In this document: piece by piece, positions 12,632 to 23,879 of the stretch | Layout of the letters: each line of letters begins with the position of its first letter | Numbering within the stretch: position 1 is the stretch's first letter | Assembly: GCA_025403435.1 (NCBI GenBank) | Contig: CM046348.1 | Location: 20,373,679 to 20,437,678 of the forward strand | DNA from: Artocarpus heterophyllus | Taxonomy: Eukaryota; Streptophyta; Magnoliopsida; Rosales; Moraceae | Reading direction: 5' to 3' | Length of the DNA stretch: 64,000 nt | The notes under the pieces: model-generated | Told to the model about the DNA's origin: nothing | The model's input: only the letters and a program-made list of their open reading frames with translations | The model's database searches: none | Made by a program: the position numbers and the translations under genes

Positions 12632-14722
12632 ATATGCCGTTTTGTCTACCAAGCTATATGTGTATCCCTAATTGTTTGGAAATTAACTCGTATCTTGCAA
12701 AGCTCTATATATCAGAGCTGCATATATAACATTACTACGTAGGTGTATAATTTGGATATAGTTACATTTATATATATATGACAACCTCTTGGTCAACTTT
12801 CTATAAGCATACAGGGATTTGCCTTGAAGCGTACAATCATGACTAACACCTCCCTATGACTAGAGATATAAAATAATATTTTAAATGCATATAGCCTTAA
12901 AATTACGTCCCAATTATTGCTAATTGCTAGCGACGTTATGTAATAACTTAAATATTCATATCGTTTCTTTTTTTTGTTTTTTGGAAGTATCGTTTCTTTT
13001 TTTGGTAATTTACTTATTGTATTGAATTTCCATGAGAAGCATACAAGCGTTGCACTAATTAATTGAAACAAAAAGACAGCGCCACTGGGATTATCTATTC
13101 TTGGAAATGATTGACCGAGTTTGCAATAGTTGTATATGCCACTTTTTAATGTAAAACTTAACATGTTACAACAACAATTAAAAAAATTACTATAATATAA
13201 AATTCTTACATATTATAATAAAATAATTTTAATTAACAACTCAGCATCAAATTAATATTTGCCCTTGTTATCAAAATAGTGGGAAGAAAGAGTCTAAATA
13301 TAACTTGTCACATCATGGAGGTAGGTATGGTGTAGGGATGACGAACAGATTGGCATGGCTTTTAATATAGCTAGCTAGGACCAACTTGATCTTCATTTAT
13401 TGCCTTTCTGACCAAAAATGGCCGCCCAAAGAGAACGACGACGTTGGGAGATTTGTACAATTTTGAATTACGGTTAAAATGATATATGGAGATCGTACGA
13501 CTTTTTTCTTGGAACTTTGTTTTTTTAAAAAGCAGATATTTTCTCTTACAACTTTATTTTTCAATAATAAGATTCTTTTTTTTTTTTTTTGCCCTTTTAA
13601 TGTGATTGGGATGGAAACATTGAGTGATGTATAGATCAGGCTTTAATCACCGTTCCAAAGGTTATTGACCTGTTCTATGTCCATCGATGAGAAAAAGCTT
13701 TGTCATTTAGCGATAGTCTAACTCTGTACACTGTCCTCTTGCCCTTTTTCTTTTCTTTTATTTTATTTTTATTTAAATTTTTGCTCTTTTTCCATTCAAC
13801 TCATTGGATGAGTCAATTTCTCACTCAGCCGTATATCTTTTTTTGATAACATCACATCTCCTAACATATGAGAACAAGAACAAGGAAGTGGGTGCCACTC
13901 AAAATCAAGTTTCAAGAAGTTACCATGCCATTTTGTCCAACAATACATACGGTCTAAAATTTTATAGCTTATGTCATGTGTTTATGTACTCTAGTGCACT
14001 TCCACAAATTTCCTAATGCGTGCTCTGGCAATGGAGGATCTAACAGATTGGGAAGTGTGCCCTTTCCTGGATTCACCTAATTAGCTGCTTCCATGGCAGA
14101 TTTTCATATCAAAGCTGTCACAGATTCAACCCTTCCATACTTGGTACCAACTTTCGCTTTGAGGCTAGACAAGTTTGCAGCAACAAATATGAATCTTTTG
14201 CTTGTAATCTTCGATCCGCCAATCACTTCTTTCATGGTGTGGTTGAAGGGAAAATTGATGACTTTGGGAGGGAGAATCAGAATCAAGGCCAAATCCAGAT
14301 GAGGAGAGAAGGGCCATCAAGAACTCCAGCACTTAATGTTGCAGCCGAAAAATTTAGGAAAGTGCCTTAAGCTGCATAAGATAGAAACGAGTTAATATTT
14401 CTTGAGAGTGAGTTCTTACTGTACTACCTAATATTGTGGCAAATATGTAATTATTTGTTTTCATTGTTGATATAAATTAATTATGATAATTGTGGAAAAT
14501 ATTTATTTTAACTGTTGAAATAAATACAAAATAAATTTTAGTTCCAAAATAATTTATAGACCTTATAAATATAAGATTGTGATTAGAGAACATGTATTGT
14601 GTAGTTAAAACTTGACCCTTACGGAACTCTCTTTGATTTTTTTTTTTTTAAAAAAAAGCAAAAATCATATGAGAAGCTAGGTCACATCAAGTTAGGAAGT
14701 AGTACTATTAGGGCACGTCTAA
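12632..14722. other. promoter side of the dioxygenase gene, no gene seen
   Basis: No supported gene. Two open frames near 13804-14016 and 14093-14302 have no recognisable domain, and opposite-strand frames of similar length cover the same bases. The region is the upstream flank of the minus-strand dioxygenase. Confidence 0.45.
12700..12731 (-). promoter_or_regulatory. candidate TATA boxes for the dioxygenase gene
   Basis: On the minus strand, TTATATATG (about 12722-12730) and GATATATAGAG (about 12700-12710) lie 70-100 bases upstream of the proposed ATG at 12631. Either could be a TATA box, leaving a short 5' leader. Such words are common in AT-rich DNA. Confidence 0.35.
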
Positions 14723-15163
14723 TGACGAGAAACTCAAGAAGTCAATATCAGCACACGAAGAATTCAAGAAACATGAAAAACACAAGGTCACAATTATGGC
14801 GTGGTCTCTTCAAGTCTTGAGCACCACAGAAAAATTGAACAGCTTTTATTGATCTTGCACAAGAAAACTACACTGCGGATTTGTTCCCTCTCACCGTTCT
14901 CTCTTCTAACCCCAAATCACCCTCGTCAATTTTTCTCTCTTCCCTCTGCTCTCTCTCTCTCTTTTTTGAATAACCACTTTTTCTGCCTTTATCTCTCTCT
15001 TTAACAACTCTTATATACACGTAATAATCTCTCTACAATTACAAGTATGTAATTCTTATTTCTAACTAACGCCTATCACAACTAATTGTAACAATTTCAT
15101 TGGCTAACCTAAATCCAATCAGCATGCCACATCACCATTTTCTAATTGTCTCAATTCTCAACA
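14723..15163 (-). repeat. 3' LTR of the copia element
   Basis: A 441-bp repeat matching 19180-19618. In element orientation it begins TGTTGAGAATTGAGACAATT and ends with TCTCGTCA. Just inside it, at about 15164-15180 on the minus strand, a weakly purine-rich CTCAAGGTGCAGAT occupies the polypurine-tract position. Confidence 0.92.
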
Positions 15164-15487
15164 ATCTGCACCTTGAGATCATTAGAGAATGGTGCTTCTA
15201 AGTTTTACTGCTTGCACACTTCACCTGAAGCTTCTCCAAGCATTGTCCAAACTTCGTAGCTGGCAGTGACTTGGGGAGCATATATGCAGGATTGTCACTT
15301 GTGTTAATCTTCTCCACTTTGACATCACTTTGTCAATTACTTCTCTGACAAAATGAACCCTTACATCAATGTACTTGGTTCTCTCATGGAACACTTGATT
15401 CCTTATGAGATAGATAGCACTTTGAGTATCACTCCATATCACCACTGCTCCTTGTTGAACTCCAAGCTCTCTAACTAGCCCTCTTAA

Positions 15488-15781
15488 TCACAGGGCCTCT
15501 TTTACAGCATCAGTGATTGCCATGTGCTCAGCCTCTGTAGTAGAGAGAGCAACAACATGTTGCAATGCAGCTTTCCAACTTATGGTGCAACCATACACCT
15601 GAAAGGTGTATGCTGAGAGTGACCTTCTGCAATCCAAGTCACTTGCATAGTCTGAGTCTGTAAAACCTCTTAAACAATTGCTTTCATTTCCTTGGCCTTT
15701 GTAAACAAGTCCAACCCCTAACGACCTTTCAAATACCTCATTATCCATTTGACTGCTTCCCAGTGTTTCTACCCTGGACAA
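15488..15781 (-). pseudogene. copia RNase H remnant
   Basis: A separate frame encodes GFTDSDYASDLDCRRSLSAY, ISWKAALQ and LSTTEAEHMA, the usual RNase H block of copia polyproteins. It is out of frame with the preceding reverse transcriptase. A further fragment with WSDTQSAIYL follows at 15221-15445. Confidence 0.85.
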
Positions 15782-16866
15782 GACAAGTACCTGCTTACCA
15801 TGCTTACTGCATGAGCTAAATCAAGTATAGTGCATACCATTAGGTACATCAGGCTTCCTACTGCACTTGTATAAGGAACTTTACTCATATACATCTTGTC
15901 TTCCTCAGATTTAGCAGCATCATTCTTTGACAATTTAAAATGCTGAGCAATTGGAGTGACAACTGGCTTTGAGTCTTGCATCCCGAACTTGCTAAGTATC
16001 TTCTCAATGTAGCTTTTTTGACTTAAGCTAAGTATCTTAGCACTTCTATCTCTGACAATCTCAATCCCTAAGATCTTCCTTGCAGCCCCCAACACTTTCA
16101 TTTCAAACTCAGTTTGTAGTAAGGCCTTAACCTTGTTGATTTCTCTTACATCTTTACAAGCTATCAACATATCATCTACGTATAGTAGTAAGTAAATATA
16201 TTGCAGATCACTCAGTTGATTGTAATACACGTAGCTGTCAAAATTGCACCTTCTGAACCCACTTTTAATCATGAAGAGATCAAATCTCTTATACCATTGC
16301 CTTGGGGACTGTTTTAGTCCATATAGGGACTTCTTCAATAGACACACCATATCTTGCTGCCCTTTTTCCTCAAAGCCCTCTGGTTGGTTCATGTAAATGC
16401 TTTCTTCCAACTCACTATGGAGAAAGGCAGTTTTTACATCCAACTGTTCTATTTCCATGTCAAATTCAATTGCTAAAGCTAACAGCACCCTTATTGAAGT
16501 ATGTTTCACTACTAGAGAAAAGACTTCATGAAAGTCAATCCCTTCCCTTTGTGTAAAGCCTTTGGCCACAAGCCTAGCTTTATACCTTGCCCCTTCAACA
16601 CCAAGAATGCCTTCCTTTCTTTCATAAATCCATTTACATCCCACCAGCCTTTGAGACTTAGGTCTTGGTACTAGCACCCAAGTTTGGTTTTTACTAAGTG
16701 AATTCATTTCCTCTTGCATAGCTTCCAGCCATTCCCTGCATCTTGAGACTCCATAGCCTCTTTGAAATTCTGAGGTTCTTCCAGAACTGCTTGGTCTATG
16801 GCTAAAAGTGCAAATGAGATTAGGTCTACATGACCATATCTCTCTGGTCGCCTTTTTTCTCTTCAT
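15769..16866 (-). CDS. copia reverse transcriptase segment, uninterrupted over 365 codons
   Basis: This open frame contains the copia reverse transcriptase core: WVLVPRP, GCKWIYERK, KARLVAKGFTQ, VKTAFLH, LKKSLYGLKQSPRQWY, and the catalytic YVDDM box (LLYVDDMLIA). It ends with a stop just after the SRYLSCPG motif, where relatives continue into the RNase H connection. It is the best preserved part of the element, but without a working Gag, protease and integrase it is probably not translated usefully. Confidence 0.85.
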   Translation of the reverse strand: MKRKKATREIWSCRPNLICTFSHRPSSSGRTSEFQRGYGVSRCREWLEAMQEEMNSLSKNQTWVLVPRPKSQRLVGCKWIYERKEGILGVEGARYKARLVAKGFTQREGIDFHEVFSLVVKHTSIRVLLALAIEFDMEIEQLDVKTAFLHSELEESIYMNQPEGFEEKGQQDMVCLLKKSLYGLKQSPRQWYKRFDLFMIKSGFRRCNFDSYVYYNQLSDLQYIYLLLYVDDMLIACKDVREINKVKALLQTEFEMKVLGAARKILGIEIVRDRSAKILSLSQKSYIEKILSKFGMQDSKPVVTPIAQHFKLSKNDAAKSEEDKMYMSKVPYTSAVGSLMYLMVCTILDLAHAVSMVSRYLSCPG

Positions 16867-16869
16867 GAC

Positions 16870-17440
16870 CTGTCCCTAGCCAAGTTGTAATCCCTCAAAT
16901 TTTCTCCTTAAGTGTACATTTTTGTACTTTCAGTTGCAGTATCCACAAAGGACTATTCCACCTCAATCTCAGCCTTATCAGCACTTGATTGCTCCACCTC
17001 AATATGAGAATCCTTATCTAATCTTTTTTGACAAAGATTCTTTGAAACAATTTCTTTATACATTTGAGCTTCATTAAAAACTATATCTCTGCTTATTATA
17101 ATCTTTGGTTTTCCAGGACCAACAATCCAAACCTTGTAGCCCTTCACACCTTATGGACATCCAAGAAAGATTCCCTTTAGGGCTCTAGGTTCCAGCTTTC
17201 CCTGATTTGCATGAGGATAGGCTACATAGCCAAAAATCTTCAGATTGTCATATCTAGAAGGTTTTCCTGACCAAGCTTCCATGGTGTCTTCACATTGATG
17301 GCCAAGCAAGGGCTTCTGTTGATTAAGTAACAGGCTGTTAATACTACCTCAGCCCAGAACTTCTTTGACAGGCCTGAAAAACTCAGCATACATTTGACTT
17401 TGTCCATAATAGACCTATTCATCATTTCTGCAACCCCATT
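16870..17440 (-). pseudogene. copia integrase C-terminal part, broken
   Basis: After the stop codon the integrase continues as NGVAEMMNRSIMDK and then ACYLINRSPC, with a later segment (16953-17147) reading GYKVWIVGPGKPKII, as in the C-terminal GKQ/linker region of copia integrases. Stops and frame changes separate the pieces. Confidence 0.8.
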
Positions 17441-17443
17441 CTA

Positions 17444-18310
17444 TTGAGGGGTTATTCTAACATTATGATGTCTAGATACTCCTTGTTTGCCACAATAATC
17501 ATCGAAATCTCTAGCACAGAATTCTAACCCATTATTTGTCCTCAATTTCTTTATCCTTTTTTCAATTTGATTTTCTATTAAAGTTCTCCATTTTATAAAG
17601 ATTTCTATAACATCATTTTTATTCTTTAGAATGTAGACAAATACCCTTCTTGAGAAGTCATCAATGAAGGTTAAAACATACCTTTCTCCACCATGAGATG
17701 AAACTATTAAAGCTCCCACTGCCCATAAATCAGAGTGGATGTAATCCACAATTGCTTTGGTTGTATGTTCCCCTGTGTTGAACTTCACCCTGTGAGAGTT
17801 TCCAAACACACAATGCTCACAAAAACCAAGCTTACGGAGTTGCTCACATCCAAGCAGGCCTTGTTTACTCAATTCTTGCAACCCTTTGTCACTTATGTGG
17901 CCAAGACGTCTATGCCACAACCAAGCATTCTCTGTGTTCTTATCAAGAACTGGTGAAGCTTCTCCTATTACTATTTTGCCTTGAAGAATATACAGCCCAT
18001 TCTTCTTTATGCCTTTCATTAATACCAATGACCCTTTAGAAATCTTCATGACTCCTTTATCAGCTTTAATATAGTAGTCACCATCATCTAAAGTTCCAAT
18101 TGAGATCAAATTCCTTCTCAATTCTGGCACCAATTTGACATTTCCCAAGGTCTTAATCAGACCGTTTTTCAGTTTAAGTTGAATTTCACCAATCCCTTCC
18201 ATAGAGCATTCTTTATCATTGCCTAAGAGAACTTTTCCACTGTTAGTCTTGATGAAGGATGAAAACCAAGATCGATTAGGGGTCATGTGAAACGAGCACC
18301 CTAAATCAAG
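17444..18310 (-). pseudogene. copia protease and integrase N-terminal part, broken
   Basis: The protease active-site triplet, normally Asp-Ser-Gly, reads Asp-Leu-Gly at 18307-18299 within a WILDLGCSFHMTP context, which should abolish catalysis. Downstream comes the integrase zinc-binding region (HRRLGHI ... CEHCVFG) and the core (HSDLW). The second catalytic Asp of the DDE triad is Asn (LRTNNG, codon 17536-17534). The frame then stops at TAG 17443-17441 in a TPQ-stop-NGVAE context where relatives have Gln. Confidence 0.85.
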
Positions 18311-18399
18311 AATCCAGTCTCCATCAACCCTTTTATCGGAAACAAGAAGTACCTCATAGCTTTCGTATCCTTCTTCAACATAATCAGCATCTCCATCTT

Positions 18400-19149
18400 C
18401 TTTGGGTTTCTCTACAATCTTCTTCTTCCTTTTTGGACATTCTCGCTTAAAGTGTCCCTCTTTATGGCAGAGGAAGCATTTTCTCCTGGGCCTCGATTTT
18501 GATCTGTTTTTTATCTTGCTTTTGAAATCGCGCCTCTCCGATCAACCCTTGACCATGAGTCCTTCACCGGCTTCTTCTTTAATCTTTGATTTCTTCTTTA
18601 ATTCCTTTGACATCAATGTAGATTGAACTTCCTCCAATGTCAGGGATTCCCTTCCATACGTCATAGTATCAACGAAATTCTCGTACTACTCTGGTAGAGA
18701 ACTAAGGAGAATCACTGCCTGATCTTCATCTTCAATTTTAACTGAAATATTTTCAAGATCCAAGATGATTTTGTTGAAATCATCTAAGTGATCTGTAATT
18801 GATTTCCCTGAGCCCATCTGGAAAGTAAAGAGACGCCATTTTAACAACAACTTGTTAGCCAATGACTTTGTCATGTACAGACTTTCAAGTTCAACCAAAC
18901 TGTGGCAACCGATGTTTCCTTTGAGACTTCTCTTAGAACCTGATCGCCAAGACTGAGGATGATGGCACTGTGAGCCTTTTCCATCAAGTTCTTCATTTCT
19001 GCATCTGAAAGAGTGTTGGGTAGGTTAGCTTCCCCTCCTACAGCTTCTTGAAGTCCCTGTTGCACTAGCAGAACCCGTAGTTTCACCCTCTAAATGCCAA
19101 AGTCATTCTTCCCTGTAAACTTCTCAATCTCGAATCTTGCTGACCCCAT
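18400..19149 (-). pseudogene. copia Gag with CCHC zinc knuckle, broken
   Basis: Gag coats the element RNA. The start ATG is at 19149-19147, followed by a family-typical opening (EKFTGKNDFG). The next codon, Trp in relatives, is TAG at 19092-19090, so Gag is truncated after about 19 codons. The rest reads on as LLVQQGLQEAV and then LIDHL-type Gag sequence down to about 18686, with at least one frame change. A CX2CX4HX4C knuckle (C-FL-C-HKEG-H-FKRE-C) is encoded at about 18438-18478. Confidence 0.8.
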
Positions 19150-19161
19150 TGAGATCGTTAC

Positions 19162-19179
19162 TCCAGCTCTGATACCACT
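19162..19179 (-). promoter_or_regulatory. primer binding site, initiator tRNA-Met type
   Basis: Directly inside the 5' LTR the minus strand reads AGTGGTATCAGAGCTGGAG. TGGTATCAGAGC is the complement of the 3' end of plant initiator tRNA-Met, the usual primer for copia elements. This fixes the element's orientation. Confidence 0.88.
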
Positions 19180-19618
19180 TGATGAGAAACTCAAGAAGTT
19201 AATATCAGTACAAGAAGAATTCAAGAAACATGAAAAACACAAGGTCACAATTATGGCGTGGTCTCTTCAAGTCTTAAGCACCATAGAAAAATTGAACAGC
19301 TTTTATTGCTCTTGCACAAGAAAACTACACTGAGGATTTGTTCCCTCTCACTGTTCTCTCTTCTAACCCCATATCACCCCTGTCAATTTTTCTCTCTTCC
19401 CTCTGCTCTCCCTCTCTTCCTTGAATAATCACTTTTTCTGCCTTTATCTCTCTCTTTAACAATTCTTATATACACGTAATAATCTCTCTACAATTACAAG
19501 TATGTAATTCTTATTTCTAACTAACACCTATCACAACTAATTGTAACAATTTCATTGGCTAACCTAAATCCAGTCAGCATGGCACATCACCATTTTCTAA
19601 TTATCTCAATTCTCAACA
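19180..19618 (-). repeat. 5' LTR of the copia element
   Basis: A 439-bp repeat matching the copy at 14723-15163 apart from about 20 substitutions and a small indel in a CT tract. It is adjacent to the primer binding site, so it is the 5' LTR of a minus-strand element. Confidence 0.92.
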
Positions 19619-19623
19619 TTTAA

Positions 19624-22387
19624 CAAACAGTAAAAAAATATTTAAAAAAAGGTACTAGGATTGGAAAGTATAGTAAAGTAATAACAATGGGGATCATTCA
19701 TTCACTTATTAGTGTTTACTTATCTATTTGATGGTGTAATAAGAAACAATCTCATTCCTTTTCTAGTATCTACTTATTTAGGAATAAGGATGTTGTTCAA
19801 TGTAATTACTAAAATGTTCTTTTTACATAACTAATAACCATTAAATAATAATATTTGAATTTGTACATCTAAGTAAATATGACATTCATTTCCTTTTATA
19901 GGGAATCAATATTAAGGACATAAGAGGATTGGTATTCCCTTTTTTCATTGAGATATTAATGCTCTATATCACCTTTTTAATGTATGGATTGATTTATGCC
20001 ATACACCATAAAACCATTTGATTTAATGCCACGTGGCAAAATAAAAAGACTAATGTATCCTCATCTTCATTGGGGTTTTTTTCTCCTCACTCCCTTATTT
20101 TTCCTTTCTCCTCCAATCCCCCTATTTCAGTATTAAATAATGCTACAATCTTGCCAAGTACTCCATAGCTACAGTTCAGTAAAGCAAATGGTTTCAAATG
20201 TTTGTTATGTGTATATAATATAAGTACAAGAAAATAGAATCATCATCCAAATGGGAAACAAGACCTTGGGACTTGCTTTTGTCTCCAACTGAGTTTTTCC
20301 AGATATTTGATTGGGTTTTTTTTTGTCTTTTTCTTTTTTTGATTTTTTCTTTTTGTTGAAAGAGACATTTGGCATTCTAAATATAAGTGATGATCTCATT
20401 GTAGCATTCTCTACAAATATTTTTTCTTGTATTACAAATCAATCCAGAAAAGTTTATGGTATTCTTATAAAACCTATTTTTTTATTCCTTATATTATGTG
20501 GGGCCTACAAAACTTTCATTACTGATTTGTTATTAAATACATTATAAAAAGAGAAAAAGAATCACTTTTTACTTTCGTCTTCTCTTTGATGCAAAGTAAA
20601 CATGGCCTTGGTTTTACAGTTGTATAGTTTTGGTTACTTTCCTAAATCTATACAAGAAAAAAATATTATAATATTGGCACCCTCCCATCCACTCTTTCCA
20701 AACTTTTTTTTAATATAAATTATTTTGTTATTGGATTATACGCACTATTAAAATTACTTTTAAAGAGGAAAATGTTAAAAAAAAATACTCGTTATATACC
20801 TATCCTGAAAAAAGAAAATGACCAACTTAAAAACTACTCAGCCTTATTTTTTTCCTTTGTAGATGCTGTCGATAATTTTATACAAATGGTCTTTTTAATA
20901 AGAATGCCTGTATGTATCTACGTATCATTCTTTTCAAATATACTGGTGCGAACGCGCGTCCCAAATGGTCCGATATTTCATGTTTTTTATTTGACCATCT
21001 TTTAGAACATTTTAATAATTTTGTATTATTATTATTTATATTGTTACTATATCATCATCATGTTTTGAAAACATTTATCATAATGGGATAAATTTCCATG
21101 GAAAAAATTTAATGTGACAACTCTATATATTTTTTGACACGTACTTTTGTTCTTTTATATGAGAATATTAAATCCATAACTTTTATCTCATATGAACTAT
21201 TAACATTATCATTTGTTTGTATTTTTATTTCTTATAGTACATGATTTTGTAGATTGGAAAGATGAGAGGAAATAAGTTGGAGGCAGATTTTAGAATATAG
21301 AATATTAGGTTGTTTGATAATGTAGTTTGATTCTAAAAAAAGCTCATTCTTAAAAAAAAAAAAGAGAGGAAAATAATGCAAACGAGGATGCATTACTTTC
21401 AACACATTCTTTTTTTTTTTTTTTTTTTGCATTATATAATATGTCTTTACGAATTCACCCTCAAATATCTTAAGTGATTGTAACACATTCTATTAGTTTC
21501 ATAAGGTAAATCACGCTTAAAATATATAAAAACAAATGAGAGTTGTTAGAAGCTTAATATCGAGTTTGTCTCAATTCATTCATTTTTTGATGTTGAATAT
21601 TTTGTAAATAAATTTAAGAGAGGATTCAAATTTACAGCCTTGTTATGAAAGATATATAGTTGCAAATTATTCGTGCATCCGTCATTCATTTATTAATGAA
21701 ATGAAAGAAGAAAGACGGGGGGCCATACAGGAATTTTTTTGTTTTTTTTTTGGTTTCAAACTTCATGAAGAACTCAAATTCTATCTTGTCCTCGTAACAA
21801 ACAAAAAAGTGGGGTTGCGAACTGTCCAAGTAAGCTACTAGCTTTGCCTCTTGTCTTAAAGCCCAAGAGGAAAGGCGAATGCCGAAGAATGCGATTGAAG
21901 AGCAAGCCTTCTGACGTCTGCCAAACGTCCAACTACCCCTCACAACATCCAACTTGCAATCACAAGTTGTATCTTTTTTTATTTATTTATTTATTTATGG
22001 TTAAGTTTCATTTAAATATTACTATTGTTTTAGTTTTATGATTTCATGTGAGTGATCGTTATTGTTTATTCTTCTGCTAGCCATGCACACTACATAATAA
22101 TACATTTTTTATGAGCAAAAATGGGATCTAATCTTCACATGTCCTGCCCACCGGCAACAGATAAGCAGCAATCCCGATGCTGTTGATAAGATGACAAAAG
22201 ACCTTGACCAGGGCATTCAACAATTAATAGGCCATGGGCTCTAAAAGTTTGCTTGAAAACGTAGTCCATGCCAATGCAAGGCTGGGGTGGACTTTGCTTG
22301 TAGCAAAGCTTGAACCCACGACCGTATATAAACAAAGCCCATTTTTTGTCCTCTTGCGACCATCATTGGTTGTATGTCAAAGGGAGA
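19624..22387. other. AT-rich intergenic stretch
   Basis: No gene is supported. A perfect CCACGTGGC (G-box core CACGTG) sits near 20029-20037, but no gene starts close enough to give it meaning. Open frames near 20311, 20772 and 21232 are low-complexity and lack domains. Confidence 0.45.
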
Positions 22388-23841
22388 TTAAAAAAAAAGG
22401 TTAAAACTAACTAAATAGTATCATATAGTTTTAAAGCGTGAGAAATTAAGTATTATAGCATGAGAAAATCGAAAACAATAACTTTAAAATATCACCACCT
22501 TTTTTTTTTTTATATATATCTCTCTTTCTCCTTCCTTATAGAAACCACCGGTGGTTAGAAAATACAATATTACTCCAATAATATTGTATTACTATGCAAA
22601 TATAAAATTTCATCGACAACTTCATCGGACCGTCAATGACCAAGTAATACTATATTATCGTGTAAATACAAAATTTCACCTGTGATTTTATCGAACTGTC
22701 GACAGCTAAGAAATACAATATTCTCTGAAAAAACTGTATGATTGTATAAATACAAAAGTTAACTGACAACTTCGCTGCACTGCCAGTGGTAGGGAAATAC
22801 AATATTACCTTGGTAATATTATATTACCATGTAAATACAAACTTTCATAGGTAGCTTTGTCAAACCGGAAGGAAATACAGTATTACTCTAGTAATACTAT
22901 ATTATAGTGAATACAAAATTTGACCAACGACTTCGCTAGACCGCTGACGGCTAGGAAATACAATATTGCCCTAGTAATATTATATTAACGTGTAAATACA
23001 AAAGTTAATTGGTGGCTTCGCTGGACCATCAGCACCTAAGAAATACAATATTAATGAAATAATACTGTATTACTATTTAAATACAAAAGTTCACCCGTGA
23101 CTTCGCCGAATCTTCGGACTCCAGACAATCGAAAAATACAATATTAACCTAATAATGTTGTATAACTGTTTATACGCAAAAGTTCACTAGTGACTTCATC
23201 GGACCATTGACAATCGAAAAATACGGTATTAACTGGGTAATAATATTACTGTATAAATATAAAAATTTACTGGCAACTTTGATGGACCGCTAGCTGCTGA
23301 AAAATACAGTATTAATCTAGTAATTTTGTATTATTATGTAAATACAAAAATTTAACAGCAACTTTACTGAACCGCCACCCGTTAGGAAATATAGTATTAG
23401 CCTACTTATATTGTATTATTGTGTAAATTTAGATATTCACTTGTGACTATGTTGGACCATCGGCATTCAAAAAATACAGTATTATCTTGCTAATACTCTA
23501 TTACTGTGCAAATATAAAAATTCACCAACGACTTTATCAGACTGTTAACGGTCAAGAAATACAATATTAACTTAATAATATTGTATTACCTTATAAATAC
23601 AAAAAAAATTTCGACGACTTCGTCGGACCATAGCGGCGCCAACCATGTCACTTGCGATCAGTAAATAATACGTATTTCCTAGTAATTACAACATTAACAT
23701 ACGTGTGTTAAATACTAAATAAAAGCACCAACGAAAAACAACACATCATATACTAAGATCTCAACAAAGAACTAACAAAATTCAAAATATAAGTTCAGTC
23801 TGAACAAAAACTTATCAAAGTACCTAGATCTCAACCAATCT

Positions 23842-23879
<38 letters not shown>

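Larger units (their letters stand above)
14723..19618 (-). mobile_element. Ty1/copia LTR retrotransposon, near full length, inactive
   Basis: Long terminal repeats lie at 14723-15163 and 19180-19618 and start/end TG...CA. On the minus strand the order is 5' LTR, primer site, Gag with zinc knuckle, protease, integrase, reverse transcriptase, RNase H, 3' LTR: copia order. Flanking 5-mers TCTAA and TTTAA (one mismatch) are the probable target duplication. By eye the LTRs differ at about 20 positions in 440, so the insertion is old but recognisable. Inactivating lesions are listed in the domain entries. It encodes no extra gene. Confidence 0.93.

Noticed and set aside
12793..13164. 123-codon minus-strand open frame upstream of the dioxygenase
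   Set aside because: No known domain, AT-rich composition and Lys/Ile-rich runs; no splice connection to the first exon is needed since ATG 12631 already opens the gene.
20026..20040. G-box CCACGTGGC as a promoter element
   Set aside because: No gene start lies within reach, so the palindrome is probably chance.
22300..22330. tRNA-like GCTTGAACCCACGACC string
   Set aside because: A T-loop-like phrase only; no acceptor stem, anticodon arm or A box could be placed around it.
22553..23605. CRISPR-like regular repeats
   Set aside because: The repeats are diverged palindromes in a plant nuclear element; spacers are similar to each other and there are no cas genes.
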